A DNA stretch of 60,159 nucleotides from Burkholderiales bacterium (GCA_028864885.1 JAGWLR010000005.1:1-60159), one strand, 5' to 3'. Counted from the stretch's first letter, positions 1 to 8,420 are shown. Notes: generated by a model not told the origin, from the sequence alone. Program-made: numbers and translations.

Positions 1-251
1 CGCAAAGGCATGGTGGTGCGCGAGGGCGGCACCTGAACCTGGGCGATCTGCTCGTCGGGCACGAAAAACACCAAGCGCCCGCGCATCACGCGCCCGTTCA
101 GACCAACGATTTCACAGGGCTCATGGTCGCTTTGCGGAACCGGCTGGGGATAACAGGCGTAGGGGGGCGTGGGCCAGCGAAACACCCCGGAATCGGACTC
201 CGATGAGGGCTCATCCACCAGCGGGAAAGGTGGTTGTGGGGTGTCAGACAT
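1..251 (-). CDS. Hypothetical protein, C-terminus cut by window edge
   Basis: The reading frame starts with ATG at 251 and stays open for 83 codons to the window edge, so only the N-terminus is visible. It begins MSDTPQPPFPLVDEPSSESD, continues with a Pro/Tyr-rich stretch (FRWPTPPYACYP), and then a more ordered segment (CEIVGLNGRVMRGRLVFFVP) that looks like a small beta-rich regulatory domain. I cannot assign a family. It reads in the same direction as the tol operon but is separated from tolA by a hairpin, so it is probably its own transcription unit. Its position is where tolB would be expected, but the sequence is not TolB: it has no signal peptide and no beta-propeller repeats. Confidence 0.6.
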   Translation of the reverse strand, partial: MSDTPQPPFPLVDEPSSESDSGVFRWPTPPYACYPQPVPQSDHEPCEIVGLNGRVMRGRLVFFVPDEQIAQVQVPPSRTTMPL

Positions 252-311
252 GGCGCAGTGATCCTATTCAACCACTGCCATCTTATGAAAAAGGGCCGAA
301 TTTGATCGATT

Positions 312-339
312 CAACTGCGGAGAAAACGCCCCGCAGTTG
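312..339 (-). terminator. Hairpin downstream of tolA
   Basis: A perfect 9-bp inverted repeat (CAACTGCGG / CCGCAGTTG) with a 10-nt loop lies 20 bp past the tolA stop codon. No long U-tract follows on the minus strand, so it is only a candidate intrinsic terminator. Its place suggests that the tol transcript ends here. Confidence 0.45.
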
Positions 340-359
340 GTGATTCAACCTGTCGCGAA

Positions 360-1250
360 TCAGAAATCCAGCGAGTTGAAAACAAATTCAAATGGACACG
401 GCACGATCTTGTTTTCGTTCATGGGAAGCACCTGAGTGCGCTCAAGAGCCCGAATCACCGCTTCATCGTAGCGAGGGTTCCCCGAAGAAGCCATGATGGT
501 GCTGCGGGTGATTTTGCCGTCCTTGGTGCACTCGACTCGGACCAGCACTTTGAAATTGGTGCTTCCCTCTTGCGCAAACACGATGTTGGGTCGGATCCGC
601 GCCACCAGGCGGCCCTTGTAGCTGTCGCTCATGCCAGCCGCAGCTGCCTGATCTTGCGCCAGGTTCCGCATCAGTCGATCCAGATTGGCTCGTCGCTGCG
701 CCGCCAGCTTTTCGGCTTCGCGCTTGGCTTGCGCGTCTTCCGCGGCTTTGGCTTTCGCCGCTGCCTTGGGATCGATCAGGGGCTTGGGCGGGATCGGCTT
801 TTCAGGCTTGACCTCTGGCTTGGGCGGCACCTTCTTGGGCGGATCGGGCAGGAACACCTCTTTGGGTTCCTTCTTCGGATGCTTCTTGATCTCTTTTTCG
901 ACCTTCGGCTTCGGTTTGGGTTTCACCGGCGTCACCTGGATGTCGGCAGGCCGCTCCTCCTGCGATTCGGCAGCAGGTTGATCCGGCTCGACCGGCTTCG
1001 GGGGTGGGGTGACCTCCGCAGGTTGCGGGTCAGGCACAGGCTTGATCGGCTCTTGCACCCGCGGCACTTCGGTCCAGACTTCGGCTTCGACGGCAGGCGG
1101 CTCTTGAATCTTCCAGCGAACGCCCAGGGCCAGGGCCCCCACCAACAACAGGTGAAAGAACACCGCCAAAGCCAAGCCAGGCTTCCAGCCTCCCGCATCC
1201 TGCGGGTGGAAACGGACCGGTTCAGAATGCACAGCACCCCCGAGGGACAT
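360..1250 (-). CDS. tolA: TolA, cell envelope integrity / energy-transducing protein
   Basis: This is the periplasm-spanning member of the Tol-Pal system, linking the TolQ-TolR proton motor to outer-membrane partners during constriction and envelope maintenance. The 296-aa product has one N-terminal membrane helix (about residues 24-45, GLALAVFFHLLLVGALALG). A long Pro/Lys/Glu-rich arm follows (about 50-165), then a short Ala/Lys/Arg coiled segment (165-200) and a TolA/TonB-like C-terminal domain (about 205-296, with YKGRLVARIRPN). It starts 2 bp after tolR in a ybgC-tolQ-tolR-tolA operon. The arm is Pro/Lys-rich and TonB-like rather than the Ala-rich helix of E. coli TolA. A TonB paralogue is a weaker alternative, because the partners are clearly of the TolQR type. 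Confidence 0.9.
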   Translation of the reverse strand: MSLGGAVHSEPVRFHPQDAGGWKPGLALAVFFHLLLVGALALGVRWKIQEPPAVEAEVWTEVPRVQEPIKPVPDPQPAEVTPPPKPVEPDQPAAESQEERPADIQVTPVKPKPKPKVEKEIKKHPKKEPKEVFLPDPPKKVPPKPEVKPEKPIPPKPLIDPKAAAKAKAAEDAQAKREAEKLAAQRRANLDRLMRNLAQDQAAAAGMSDSYKGRLVARIRPNIVFAQEGSTNFKVLVRVECTKDGKITRSTIMASSGNPRYDEAVIRALERTQVLPMNENKIVPCPFEFVFNSLDF

Positions 1251-1252
1251 GA

Positions 1253-1693
1253 TCAGCCACCCGTGGTTCGCACCGACAACCCGACCCGGGCCACCCCCGC
1301 ACGCTGCAAGGTGTCCATGATCTTGACCACGGCGTCATATCGAACATCCTTGCGAGCCGAGATGATCACCGGCACCCCAGACACGCCGCCTTCCGCGCTG
1401 TTCTGGACCTCTTTCACGCGCGATGCCAGGTCGTCAAGCATGACCATGCCCGCGTCCTGACTGTTGACCTTCATCTTCACGCGGCCCTCGTCCTCGACGA
1501 TGAGTTCAACCACCTTTTCAGGCGCTTTTTGGGCCTTGCCCATGGTCGGAAGGTCGATCACCCCTGTGGGCAGCAAGGGTGCACTGACCATGAAGATGAT
1601 GAGCAGCACCAGCATGACGTCGATGAACGGCACCATGTTGATTTCGCTCTTGGTACGGCGGCGTCGACCGCCCTGCCCAAAGTGTTCTGCCAC
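1253..1693 (-). CDS. tolR: TolR, proton-channel subunit of the Tol motor (ExbD/TolR family)
   Basis: The 146-aa protein has one N-terminal membrane helix and a periplasmic domain. The helix carries the family's essential aspartate in the motif INMVPFIDVMLVLLIIFM (about residues 19-36), the residue thought to shuttle protons through the TolQR channel. The soluble domain runs to the end (KDVRYDAVVKIMDTLQRAGV). It sits between tolQ (16-bp gap) and tolA (2-bp gap), which favours TolR over a generic ExbD. A separate exbD at 29163-29600 belongs to the TonB system. Confidence 0.93.
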   Translation of the reverse strand: MAEHFGQGGRRRRTKSEINMVPFIDVMLVLLIIFMVSAPLLPTGVIDLPTMGKAQKAPEKVVELIVEDEGRVKMKVNSQDAGMVMLDDLASRVKEVQNSAEGGVSGVPVIISARKDVRYDAVVKIMDTLQRAGVARVGLSVRTTGG

Positions 1694-1708
1694 GATGTCG
1701 GCTCCAGT

Positions 1709-2413
1709 TTAAGCAGAGCGACCCACGTCGGCTGGCATCGCATTGCGCGCCAGGATGTTGGAGAACTCTTCGACAAAGGACTCCATTTGGATGGCAATGC
1801 GATCGATGTCACGAGAGAGTCGGTTGTAGGCCAACACCGCGGGAATCGCCGCGAACAAGCCAATGGCCGTGGCCACCAGCGCCTCGGCAATCCCCGGGGC
1901 CACAGTGGCCAACGTCACTTGCTGCAGGTTCGACAAACCGGTGAAGGCGTGCATGATCCCCCACACGGTGCCGAACAAGCCGATATATGGCGACACCGAA
2001 CCGACCGACCCCAGAAAATCGAGCTTGGCTTCGATCACGTCCATTTCACGCTGGTAGCTGGCCCGCATGGCGCGACGCGACCCATCCAGCAAAGCAGCCA
2101 CATCGGTCACGCGGCGCTCACGCAGTTTCATGAACTCGCGCATGCCTGCAGCAAAGATCCGTTCTTGGGGCGACACTGGCCCATCACCGCGCTGGGCGTC
2201 TTGATACAGCTCTTGCAAGGTTCGCCCGGTCCAGAATGCCTGGTCGAACTCCTCGTTGTCGGCCTTGACCCGCCGCAAGCCAATCACCTTGCCAAAAATC
2301 ACGGTCCAGCTCGCCAGGGACACGGTCAGCAGCAAAGCCATCACCACTTGCACCACCGCACTGGCATGCAGGACCAATGCAATGATGGACAAATCCTGGT
2401 TCATGAACGTCAA
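1709..2413 (-). CDS. tolQ: TolQ, motor subunit (MotA/TolQ/ExbB family)
   Basis: The 234-aa inner-membrane protein forms the stator-like channel with TolR. One N-terminal helix (about residues 15-40) is followed by a cytoplasmic segment and two helices that carry the family signature. These are SVSPYIGLFGTVWGIMHAF around 137-155 and the Ala/Gly-rich GIAEALVATAIGLFAAIPAV around 174-193. It lies 10 bp downstream of ybgC and is the second gene of the tol operon. The length is typical of TolQ. Confidence 0.94.
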   Translation of the reverse strand: MTFMNQDLSIIALVLHASAVVQVVMALLLTVSLASWTVIFGKVIGLRRVKADNEEFDQAFWTGRTLQELYQDAQRGDGPVSPQERIFAAGMREFMKLRERRVTDVAALLDGSRRAMRASYQREMDVIEAKLDFLGSVGSVSPYIGLFGTVWGIMHAFTGLSNLQQVTLATVAPGIAEALVATAIGLFAAIPAVLAYNRLSRDIDRIAIQMESFVEEFSNILARNAMPADVGRSA

Positions 2414-2423
2414 CCTCCAAAAT

Positions 2424-2885
2424 TCAGTTGTGATCCCTGGCTGGATCGCCTGTCAGCGCCGCCAACATGTCTGCCGGGATGCGGCCAGGTCGAAAGCCGT
2501 CCGGGCCGGGTTGTACCCAACCGATCCGGATCTGCCCTTCTGTGAGCACCTCATCCCCTCGTAATACCTTCTGATCGAACACCATCGAAGCCTTGCCGGC
2601 CTCCACCACCCGCACCGTCACAGTCAACCAATCATCCAGTCGTGCCGGACGCAGGTAGCGAACCTGGGTTTCGCTGACCACGAACATGCCCCCACCGGAT
2701 TGCCGGGCGGCTTCTTGTCCATGCCCCAAACTGCGCAGCCATTCGGTGCGAGCCCGTTCCATGAAGCGAAGGTAATTGGCGTAAAACACGATGCCACCGG
2801 CATCGGTGTCTTCCCAATACACCCGTACGTGGATCTGAAATGCCGGCGGTGGGTTCCCTGAGCCGGCAGTGGTCTTGGCTTTCAT
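2424..2885 (-). CDS. ybgC: YbgC, tol-pal-associated acyl-CoA thioesterase
   Basis: This 153-aa hot-dog-fold protein hydrolyses acyl-CoA thioesters. The family signature VYWEDTDAGGIVFYANYL, with the catalytic aspartate of the DTDAGG motif, is at about residues 22-39 and is followed by FMERARTEWLRSLG. It is the first gene of the ybgC-tolQRA operon, its normal neighbourhood in proteobacteria, where it is associated with phospholipid metabolism near the Tol complex. The first ~18 residues (Lys/Thr/Pro-rich) extend beyond the conserved fold and have only a weak ribosome-binding site, so a slightly later start is possible. Confidence 0.92.
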   Translation of the reverse strand: MKAKTTAGSGNPPPAFQIHVRVYWEDTDAGGIVFYANYLRFMERARTEWLRSLGHGQEAARQSGGGMFVVSETQVRYLRPARLDDWLTVTVRVVEAGKASMVFDQKVLRGDEVLTEGQIRIGWVQPGPDGFRPGRIPADMLAALTGDPARDHN

Positions 2886-2926
2886 CGGGCTCGATTATCG
2901 CGGGTTTACGCCCCGATCTCGGCCCC

Positions 2927-3445
2927 TCACAGCCAATCAGGTGACTGAACAGCCTGTAAAGTAATCTGAAGATCGCCGTCGCGCTCGCGGCGGCGCAACC
3001 ACCACACCCCACCTTTTTTGACGGACCAGGCCAGATCCTGCCCCGTGAGCAAGCGGGCGGCCAGCATGCCCAAGGTGGGTTGGTGTCCCACGATCAAGAC
3101 GGGGTCGCGGCCATCCGGCCATTTAGCCGCCTTGAGCAGGTCATCGACGCTCCCTTGCGGGTTGAGCGATTTCACGGTCTTGAACGAGCGCCCCAGGGCC
3201 AAAGCCGTTTGCTGGGTGCGCTGCGCAGGACTGACGATAACCCGGGTGGACTCGGGCAGGCGCTGGTTGAGCCACGCGGCCATGCGCTCGGCCTGCTTGT
3301 GGCCCTTGGCGGTCAGGCAACGCGCGAGGTCGCGCTCCGGGTCGATGTGATAGGTGAGAGGCTGGCCGCTGGCGACCGCCTGCGACTGTGCCTCGTCAAG
3401 AGGGAGGTCTTCGGCTTGTGCGTGGCGCCACAGAATCAGATCCAT
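2927..3445 (-). CDS. sixA: SixA-type phosphohistidine phosphatase
   Basis: The 172-aa protein belongs to the histidine phosphatase superfamily. The N-terminus has the RHG-type motif LWRHAQAED, with catalytic Arg-His at residues 7-8. The second conserved histidine lies in LIVGHQPTLG near residue 120. SixA removes phosphate from phosphohistidine, for example on HPt domains or PTS components. It lies 25 bp downstream of ppk1 and is co-directional, so it is probably co-transcribed with polyphosphate kinase. The closeness is observed; a functional link to polyphosphate is inference. Confidence 0.88.
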   Translation of the reverse strand: MDLILWRHAQAEDLPLDEAQSQAVASGQPLTYHIDPERDLARCLTAKGHKQAERMAAWLNQRLPESTRVIVSPAQRTQQTALALGRSFKTVKSLNPQGSVDDLLKAAKWPDGRDPVLIVGHQPTLGMLAARLLTGQDLAWSVKKGGVWWLRRRERDGDLQITLQAVQSPDWL

Positions 3446-3470
3446 CCCCCTTCTCCCGTTCTCGCTCAGA

Positions 3471-5519
3471 TCAAAGTGCGGCGCGGTAGCGGGCCATCAA
3501 GGCCTGCTGGGCGCTGAGCCCTTCTGCCCCGACCCGGGTGTAGAAGCCTTCGCTGTCCTGCACCCAGGCATCGCGCCCGTCCATCAAATACGGAATCAGG
3601 CATTCGTCGATGACGCGCTGCCGCAAGGCGTTGTCTCGCACGGGCCAGGCCAGTTCGATGCGACGGGTCATGTTGCGGTTCATCCAGTCGGCGCTGGAGA
3701 GGAACAAGACCTCGTCGTGCTCGCTTTCACCCCAACGGAAATAGATGACCCGGGTGTGCTCCAACATGCGCCCCACCACCGATCGCACCCGGATGCGATC
3801 CGTCAGCCCGGGAACCCCAGGCGGCAACACGCAGGCCCCGCGGACGATCAGATCGATCTCGGCACCGGCCTGCCCGGCTTCGATCAGGGCCCGAATCAGG
3901 GGTTCGTCGGTCAGGGCGTTGACCTTGACCACGATGCGCGCCACTCGGCCTTCTCGCGCGGCTTCGGCCACCCGACCAATGTAGCGAATGAAGGCCTTTT
4001 GCAGATTCGAGGGCGCCAACAACAGTTGCTTGGCGGTCTTGAGCTGGGCCATGCTGGACAACTGGGTGAACAGCATGTCGACGTCGGCGGTGATGTCCGG
4101 GTTGCTCGTCAGATAACCAACGTCGGTGTACAGCCTGGCCGTTTTGGGGTTGTAGTTACCTGTCGACAAGTGCGCATAACGCCGCAGGCGTCCCGCTTCG
4201 CGCCGGGTCACCAGCATCATCTTGGCGTGAGTCTTGAGCCCGACGATGCCATACACCACCTGAGCCCCCAAGGCCTCCAGCCGCTCAGCCCAGTTGATGT
4301 TGGCCTCTTCATCGAAGCGGGCCTTCAACTCCACCACCGCCAGCACTTCCTTGCCGCGCCGCACAGCTTCCAGCAACAGATCCATCAGGACTGATTCGCT
4401 GCCAGTTCGGTAGATGGTCTGCTTGATGGCCAGCACATTCGGGTCGTAGACCGCCTCACGCAGAAACTGAACCACCGCATCGAACGACTCAAATGGATGG
4501 TGCAACATCACATCCTGCTGTCGCAGATATTCGATCATGCCGCCGTGCTGAGGTAAGCCTTCTGGCCAACTGGGCTGGTAGGCCGGGAAGCGCAAATGAT
4601 CACCCTCGACCTGATCCACCACCTGAGACAGACGCACCAGGTTCACCGGCCCGTTGACATGAAACAAGGCGTGGTGGGAGAGATCAAACTGTTCCAACAG
4701 GAAATCCGACAGATCCTTGGGGCAACTGCGCACCACTTCCAGCCGAATGGCCTGCCCGAACTGACGGGTGCTCATCTTCGAGCGCAAGGCCACCCGCAGA
4801 TCGGTGACATCATCCTCATCGACTTCGATGTCAGAGTCGCGTGTCAGGCGAAATTGCGAAAACGCCTTGATTTCACGCCCGGGGAACAACTCATGCAGGT
4901 GGGCCCGAATCACGCTGGACAAGAGCACGAAGCTCTGATTGCCGTCGCTGATGTCGTCAGGCAGGCGAATCACCCGAGGCAGCACCCGCGGAATGCGCAC
5001 AATCGCGATGTCGTTGTCGCGGCCGAAGGCATCTCTCCCGCCCAGGCGCACAATAAAGTTCAGCGTCTTGTTGGCCACCTGCGGAAACGGGTGCGAGGGA
5101 TCCAGCCCGATCGGCACCAACAGCGGCTGCACCTGCTTCTGGAAAAAACCGGACACCCACTCACGCTGCGCGTTGTTGCGCTCATCGTGGTTGAGGATGA
5201 CGATCCCCGCTGCGCGCAACTGCGGCCCGAGTTCGTCGTTGAAGACTCGGTACTGATCCTCGACCAGTTGATGGGCCTCTTTGGCCACGTCGGCCAGGTA
5301 TTGGGCGCCGATGCCGGTTCCGCGGGTCTTGGATGCCTCCAAGATGTCGGCATACCGCACCTCGAAGAATTCATCCAGGTTGGACGACAGGATGCAGATG
5401 TAGCGCAGGCGCTCCAGCAGGGGGACATCGCCCCGTTGGGCCTGGGTCAGCACCCGGCGGTTGAATTCGAGAATAGCCTGTTCGCGGCTGAGCAATTTCA
5501 AACGAGGCGCTCCTGGCAC
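3471..5519 (-). CDS. ppk1: Polyphosphate kinase 1
   Basis: This enzyme polymerises the terminal phosphate of ATP into inorganic polyphosphate. The product is 682 aa from the preferred start, close to the usual ~690. The N-terminal domain begins REQAILEFNRRVL and continues LSSNLDEFFEVRYADI. The phospholipase-D-like core has both catalytic-type histidines, in GLKTHAKMMLV and RRYAHLSTGNYNPKTARLYT. The frame stays open upstream to a GTG at 5582, but that codon has no ribosome-binding site and lies between a PhoB-like box and its -10 element. GTG at 5519 has an AGAAGG 7 nt upstream, and TTG at 5501 has AGGAG. I prefer 5519. sixA follows directly. Confidence 0.93.
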   Translation of the reverse strand: MPGAPRLKLLSREQAILEFNRRVLTQAQRGDVPLLERLRYICILSSNLDEFFEVRYADILEASKTRGTGIGAQYLADVAKEAHQLVEDQYRVFNDELGPQLRAAGIVILNHDERNNAQREWVSGFFQKQVQPLLVPIGLDPSHPFPQVANKTLNFIVRLGGRDAFGRDNDIAIVRIPRVLPRVIRLPDDISDGNQSFVLLSSVIRAHLHELFPGREIKAFSQFRLTRDSDIEVDEDDVTDLRVALRSKMSTRQFGQAIRLEVVRSCPKDLSDFLLEQFDLSHHALFHVNGPVNLVRLSQVVDQVEGDHLRFPAYQPSWPEGLPQHGGMIEYLRQQDVMLHHPFESFDAVVQFLREAVYDPNVLAIKQTIYRTGSESVLMDLLLEAVRRGKEVLAVVELKARFDEEANINWAERLEALGAQVVYGIVGLKTHAKMMLVTRREAGRLRRYAHLSTGNYNPKTARLYTDVGYLTSNPDITADVDMLFTQLSSMAQLKTAKQLLLAPSNLQKAFIRYIGRVAEAAREGRVARIVVKVNALTDEPLIRALIEAGQAGAEIDLIVRGACVLPPGVPGLTDRIRVRSVVGRMLEHTRVIYFRWGESEHDEVLFLSSADWMNRNMTRRIELAWPVRDNALRQRVIDECLIPYLMDGRDAWVQDSEGFYTRVGAEGLSAQQALMARYRAAL

Positions 5520-5565
5520 TGGTGAACCTTCTATGACGACTGCGTAACAACTCAATACTAATTTG

Positions 5566-5600
5566 AGTTTATGTTCAACCACGTGTCAGGAGTTTGACAA
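5566..5600 (-). promoter_or_regulatory. Candidate PhoB box and -10 element for ppk1
   Basis: Read on the minus strand, 5600-5583 is TTGTCAAACTCCTGACAC, matching the Pho-box consensus (two CTGTCA-like 7-mers, 11-bp period) at 12 of 18 positions. Eleven bp further is TAAACT (5571-5566), a 4/6 match to a -10 hexamer. That is the spacing expected where PhoB replaces the -35. The predicted transcript would start about 40 nt before GTG 5519. No phoB gene is in the window. The site is predicted by eye. Confidence 0.5.
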
Positions 5601-5743
5601 AACGATGACGGATCAGACCAAGGGTTCTCTCGGCGTTGTCTCCTTGCGTCGTTTGGGGGCATTGAGGGTGTGTGCAGGAGGCCTGGCGGGGCGGATTAGG
5701 ATGACGGCTTCGGGCTCGTTCCCTCAAAAGGAAAACTCCCACC

Positions 5744-6898
5744 ATGTCGGCTTTTGTTTTTGAAACCGCCCCCAAGATCGTCTGCGAACAGGGTGCAGCC
5801 CTGAAATTGGGTGAAATCGCCCGCGGAATGGGGCTGCAGCAGGTGTTTCTGGTGACGGATGACGGACTGGTGAAGGCGGGCGTCACGGATGGTGCGGTGT
5901 CGGCCCTGCGTCAGGCCGGTGTGGCTGTGCATGTGTTTTCCGAGGTGCTGGCCGACCCGCCAGAGGCCTCGGTCGAGTCAGCCGTGGCCCGGGCTCGCTC
6001 GGTTCAAGCCGATGGCGTCATCGGACTGGGGGGCGGCAGCTCAATGGATACCGCCAAGTTGGTGGCCCTGCTGGCCTGCACGCCACAACACCTGACCGAG
6101 GTCTACGGAGTTGGCTTGGCTCGCGGCCCGCGCCTGCCGCTGATTCAGATTCCGACCACGGCAGGAACCGGCTCGGAAGTCACCCCCATCTCGATTGTGA
6201 CTACCCCCTCGCATGAAAAAAAGGGCGTGGTGTCTCCCCTGCTTTATCCCGACGTGGCCGTGCTCGACAGCTTGCTGACCCTGGGCCTGCCTCCCGCCAT
6301 CACAGCCATGACCGGGGTAGATGCGATGGTCCATGCGATCGAAGCCTTCACCTCTCGCCACAAAAAGAACCCGGTTTCGGATGCCTTGGCGCTTCAGGCA
6401 CTGCAACTGCTGTATCAACACATCCGCACCGCTGTGAACGACGGCCGACACGCGGATGCACGCGAGCGCATGCTGCAAGGCTCGCTGATGGCCGGCATGG
6501 CGTTTGCCAACGCGCCGGTGGCGGCAGTGCATGCCCTGGCCTACCCTTTGGGTGGGCACTACCACTTGCCACATGGCTTGTCGAACTCATTGGTGCTGGC
6601 AGCGGTACTGCGATTCAATCTGCCGACGGCCCAATCTGCGTATGCACAACTGGGGCGGGCCATCTTGCCCGAACTGCATCAAAGCGACGACAGCACCGCG
6701 GCCAAGGGCTTCGTCAAAGCCATGAGCGACTTGGTGGCGGCCATGCCCTACCCTCAATCCCTGCGTGAGGCGGGGATCCGGCAAGAAGATCTGCCCATGC
6801 TTGCCCGAGACGCCATGAACGTACAGAGGCTGCTGGTCAACAACCCGCGTGACGTGACCCTCGATGACGCCCTGGCGATCTATCAAGCTTCATTTTGA
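5744..6898 (+). CDS. Iron-containing alcohol dehydrogenase
   Basis: This 384-aa type III Fe-dependent alcohol dehydrogenase oxidises alcohols with NAD(P). The nucleotide-binding motif GLGGGSSMDTAKLVA is near residues 94-108, preceded by DGVI. The metal site is seen as GVDAMVHAIEAF (Asp and His) and the histidine-rich AVHALAYPLGGHYHLPHG. It ends 31 bp before a succinate-semialdehyde dehydrogenase gene on the same strand. That pairing suggests a 4-hydroxybutyrate dehydrogenase or related short-alcohol oxidation, but the family is broad and substrate cannot be read from sequence. 1,3-propanediol, butanol or lactaldehyde dehydrogenases are alternatives. Confidence 0.88.
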   Translation: MSAFVFETAPKIVCEQGAALKLGEIARGMGLQQVFLVTDDGLVKAGVTDGAVSALRQAGVAVHVFSEVLADPPEASVESAVARARSVQADGVIGLGGGSSMDTAKLVALLACTPQHLTEVYGVGLARGPRLPLIQIPTTAGTGSEVTPISIVTTPSHEKKGVVSPLLYPDVAVLDSLLTLGLPPAITAMTGVDAMVHAIEAFTSRHKKNPVSDALALQALQLLYQHIRTAVNDGRHADARERMLQGSLMAGMAFANAPVAAVHALAYPLGGHYHLPHGLSNSLVLAAVLRFNLPTAQSAYAQLGRAILPELHQSDDSTAAKGFVKAMSDLVAAMPYPQSLREAGIRQEDLPMLARDAMNVQRLLVNNPRDVTLDDALAIYQASF

Positions 6899-6929
6899 AT
6901 CGCCACACCCCCATCAGTAAACTGACACC

Positions 6930-8405
6930 ATGAGCGCGCCCACCCCGTCTGATCATTTAACCGATCCACAACTGCTTCGTGCTCAGGCCTACATCGGCGG
7001 ACAGTGGCTGGCGGCCGACGACGGATCAAGCCAAGCGGTCATCAATCCGGCCACCGGCGATGTGATCACGCATGTTCCTGACATGGGCGAGGCGGAGTCG
7101 GATCGGGCCATTGCGGCCGCCCAAAGGGCTTTGCCCGAGTGGCGCGCCCGCACAGCAAAAGACCGCGCGCAAGTGCTACGCCGCTGGTACGACTTGGTCA
7201 TGGCCAATCAGGAGGATCTGGCGCGCCTGATGACCCTGGAGCAAGGCAAACCCCTGGCGGAAGCGCGTGGCGAAGTCGCCTACGGCGCCTCGTTCATCGA
7301 ATGGTTTGCCGAAGAAGGCAAGCGCGTGTATGGCGAAGTCATCCCGTCGCCCACCGCCGACAAGCGTCTGATGGTGATCAAACAAGGCGTGGGCGTGACG
7401 GCCGCCATCACGCCATGGAACTTCCCGATCGCCATGATCACTCGCAAGGTGGCACCGGCCCTGGCGGCAGGGTGTACCTCGGTGGTGAAACCGGCTGAAG
7501 CCACGCCTTTGTGCGCCCTGGCGTTGGCCGAGTTGGCGCATCGCGCGGGCATCCCAGCAGGCGTACTGAATGTGCTCACGACCAGCCGCCCTGCCGTGGT
7601 GGGGCAGGCGCTGACCCGCAGCCCTTGGGTGAAAAAGCTGTCGTTCACCGGCTCCACGCCGGTGGGCAAACGCTTGATGGCCCAATGCGCCGACTCGGTC
7701 AAGCGTGTGTCGCTCGAATTGGGCGGCAACGCCCCCTTCATCGTCTTTGACGACGCAGACCTGGATGCTGCGGTCAAAGGCGCCCTGGCTTCGAAATACC
7801 GCAACGCTGGCCAGACCTGTGTGTGTGCCAACCGCATCCTGGTGCACGACCGGGTGTATGACGCGTTCACCGAGCGACTGGTGCAGGCCGTTTCACAGAT
7901 GAAGGTGGGCAATGGACTGGATGCCGACACTCAGATCGGGCCCTTGATCAATGAGACGGCGCTGACCAAGGTCGAGCGTCTGGTGGCCGATGCCGTGCAA
8001 CAAGGGGCGCAAGTGGCGTGCGGCGGCACCCGCCATGCAGCAGGCGGGCTGTTTTATGCACCTACCGTGCTCACCCAGGTGCATGCCGGCATGGCGCTGG
8101 CGCAAGAAGAAATCTTCGGCCCGGTGGCGCCCATCTTCCGGTTCAGCACCGATGAAGAAGCCGTGCGCATGGCCAACGACACCCGCTACGGCCTGGCCTC
8201 TTACTTCTATTCAAGAGACATTGGCCGGGTCTGGCGCGTGGCTGAGCAGCTTGAATACGGCATGGTCGGCATCAACGAAGGGCTGATCTCCAATGAGGTC
8301 GCACCGTTCGGCGGGGTGAAGGAGTCAGGCTTCGGGCGTGAAGGTTCCCACCACGGCATCGACGAGTACCTGCAGCTCAAATACCTCTGCATGGGCGGGA
8401 TTTGA
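6930..8405 (+). CDS. gabD: NAD(P)-dependent succinate-semialdehyde dehydrogenase
   Basis: The 491-aa aldehyde dehydrogenase matches GabD in length and motifs. The co-factor site has TPWNFPIAMITRKVAPALAAG (about 156-176) and SFTGSTPVGKRLM. The general-base glutamate is in SLELGGNAPFIVFDDADL. The catalytic cysteine is in NAGQTCVCANRILV near residue 295, and the Cys-X-Cys arrangement (CVC) is as in GabD. It converts succinate semialdehyde to succinate, feeding the TCA cycle. It follows the Fe-alcohol dehydrogenase by 31 bp and converges with polA (15-bp gap). No gabT is present, so the semialdehyde may come from the neighbouring alcohol dehydrogenase rather than from GABA. Confidence 0.93.
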   Translation: MSAPTPSDHLTDPQLLRAQAYIGGQWLAADDGSSQAVINPATGDVITHVPDMGEAESDRAIAAAQRALPEWRARTAKDRAQVLRRWYDLVMANQEDLARLMTLEQGKPLAEARGEVAYGASFIEWFAEEGKRVYGEVIPSPTADKRLMVIKQGVGVTAAITPWNFPIAMITRKVAPALAAGCTSVVKPAEATPLCALALAELAHRAGIPAGVLNVLTTSRPAVVGQALTRSPWVKKLSFTGSTPVGKRLMAQCADSVKRVSLELGGNAPFIVFDDADLDAAVKGALASKYRNAGQTCVCANRILVHDRVYDAFTERLVQAVSQMKVGNGLDADTQIGPLINETALTKVERLVADAVQQGAQVACGGTRHAAGGLFYAPTVLTQVHAGMALAQEEIFGPVAPIFRFSTDEEAVRMANDTRYGLASYFYSRDIGRVWRVAEQLEYGMVGINEGLISNEVAPFGGVKESGFGREGSHHGIDEYLQLKYLCMGGI

Positions 8406-8420
8406 GCCCCGCTCTTCGGG

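Noticed and set aside
360-1250. tolA as a TonB paralogue
   Set aside because: The C-terminal and Pro/Lys-rich arm look TonB-like, but the operon ybgC-tolQ-tolR identifies it as TolA.
3354-4394. 346-codon + strand frame opposite ppk1
   Set aside because: Antisense shadow of ppk1 with His/Gln-rich low-quality sequence.
5582-5582. GTG 5582 as the ppk1 start
   Set aside because: No ribosome-binding site; it lies between the Pho-like box and the -10, and the residues it would add are not family-like.
5605-5763. Short + strand frame in the ppk1-ADH gap
   Set aside because: It ends just inside the ADH gene, has no ribosome-binding site and no recognisable features; the gap is better explained by two promoters.
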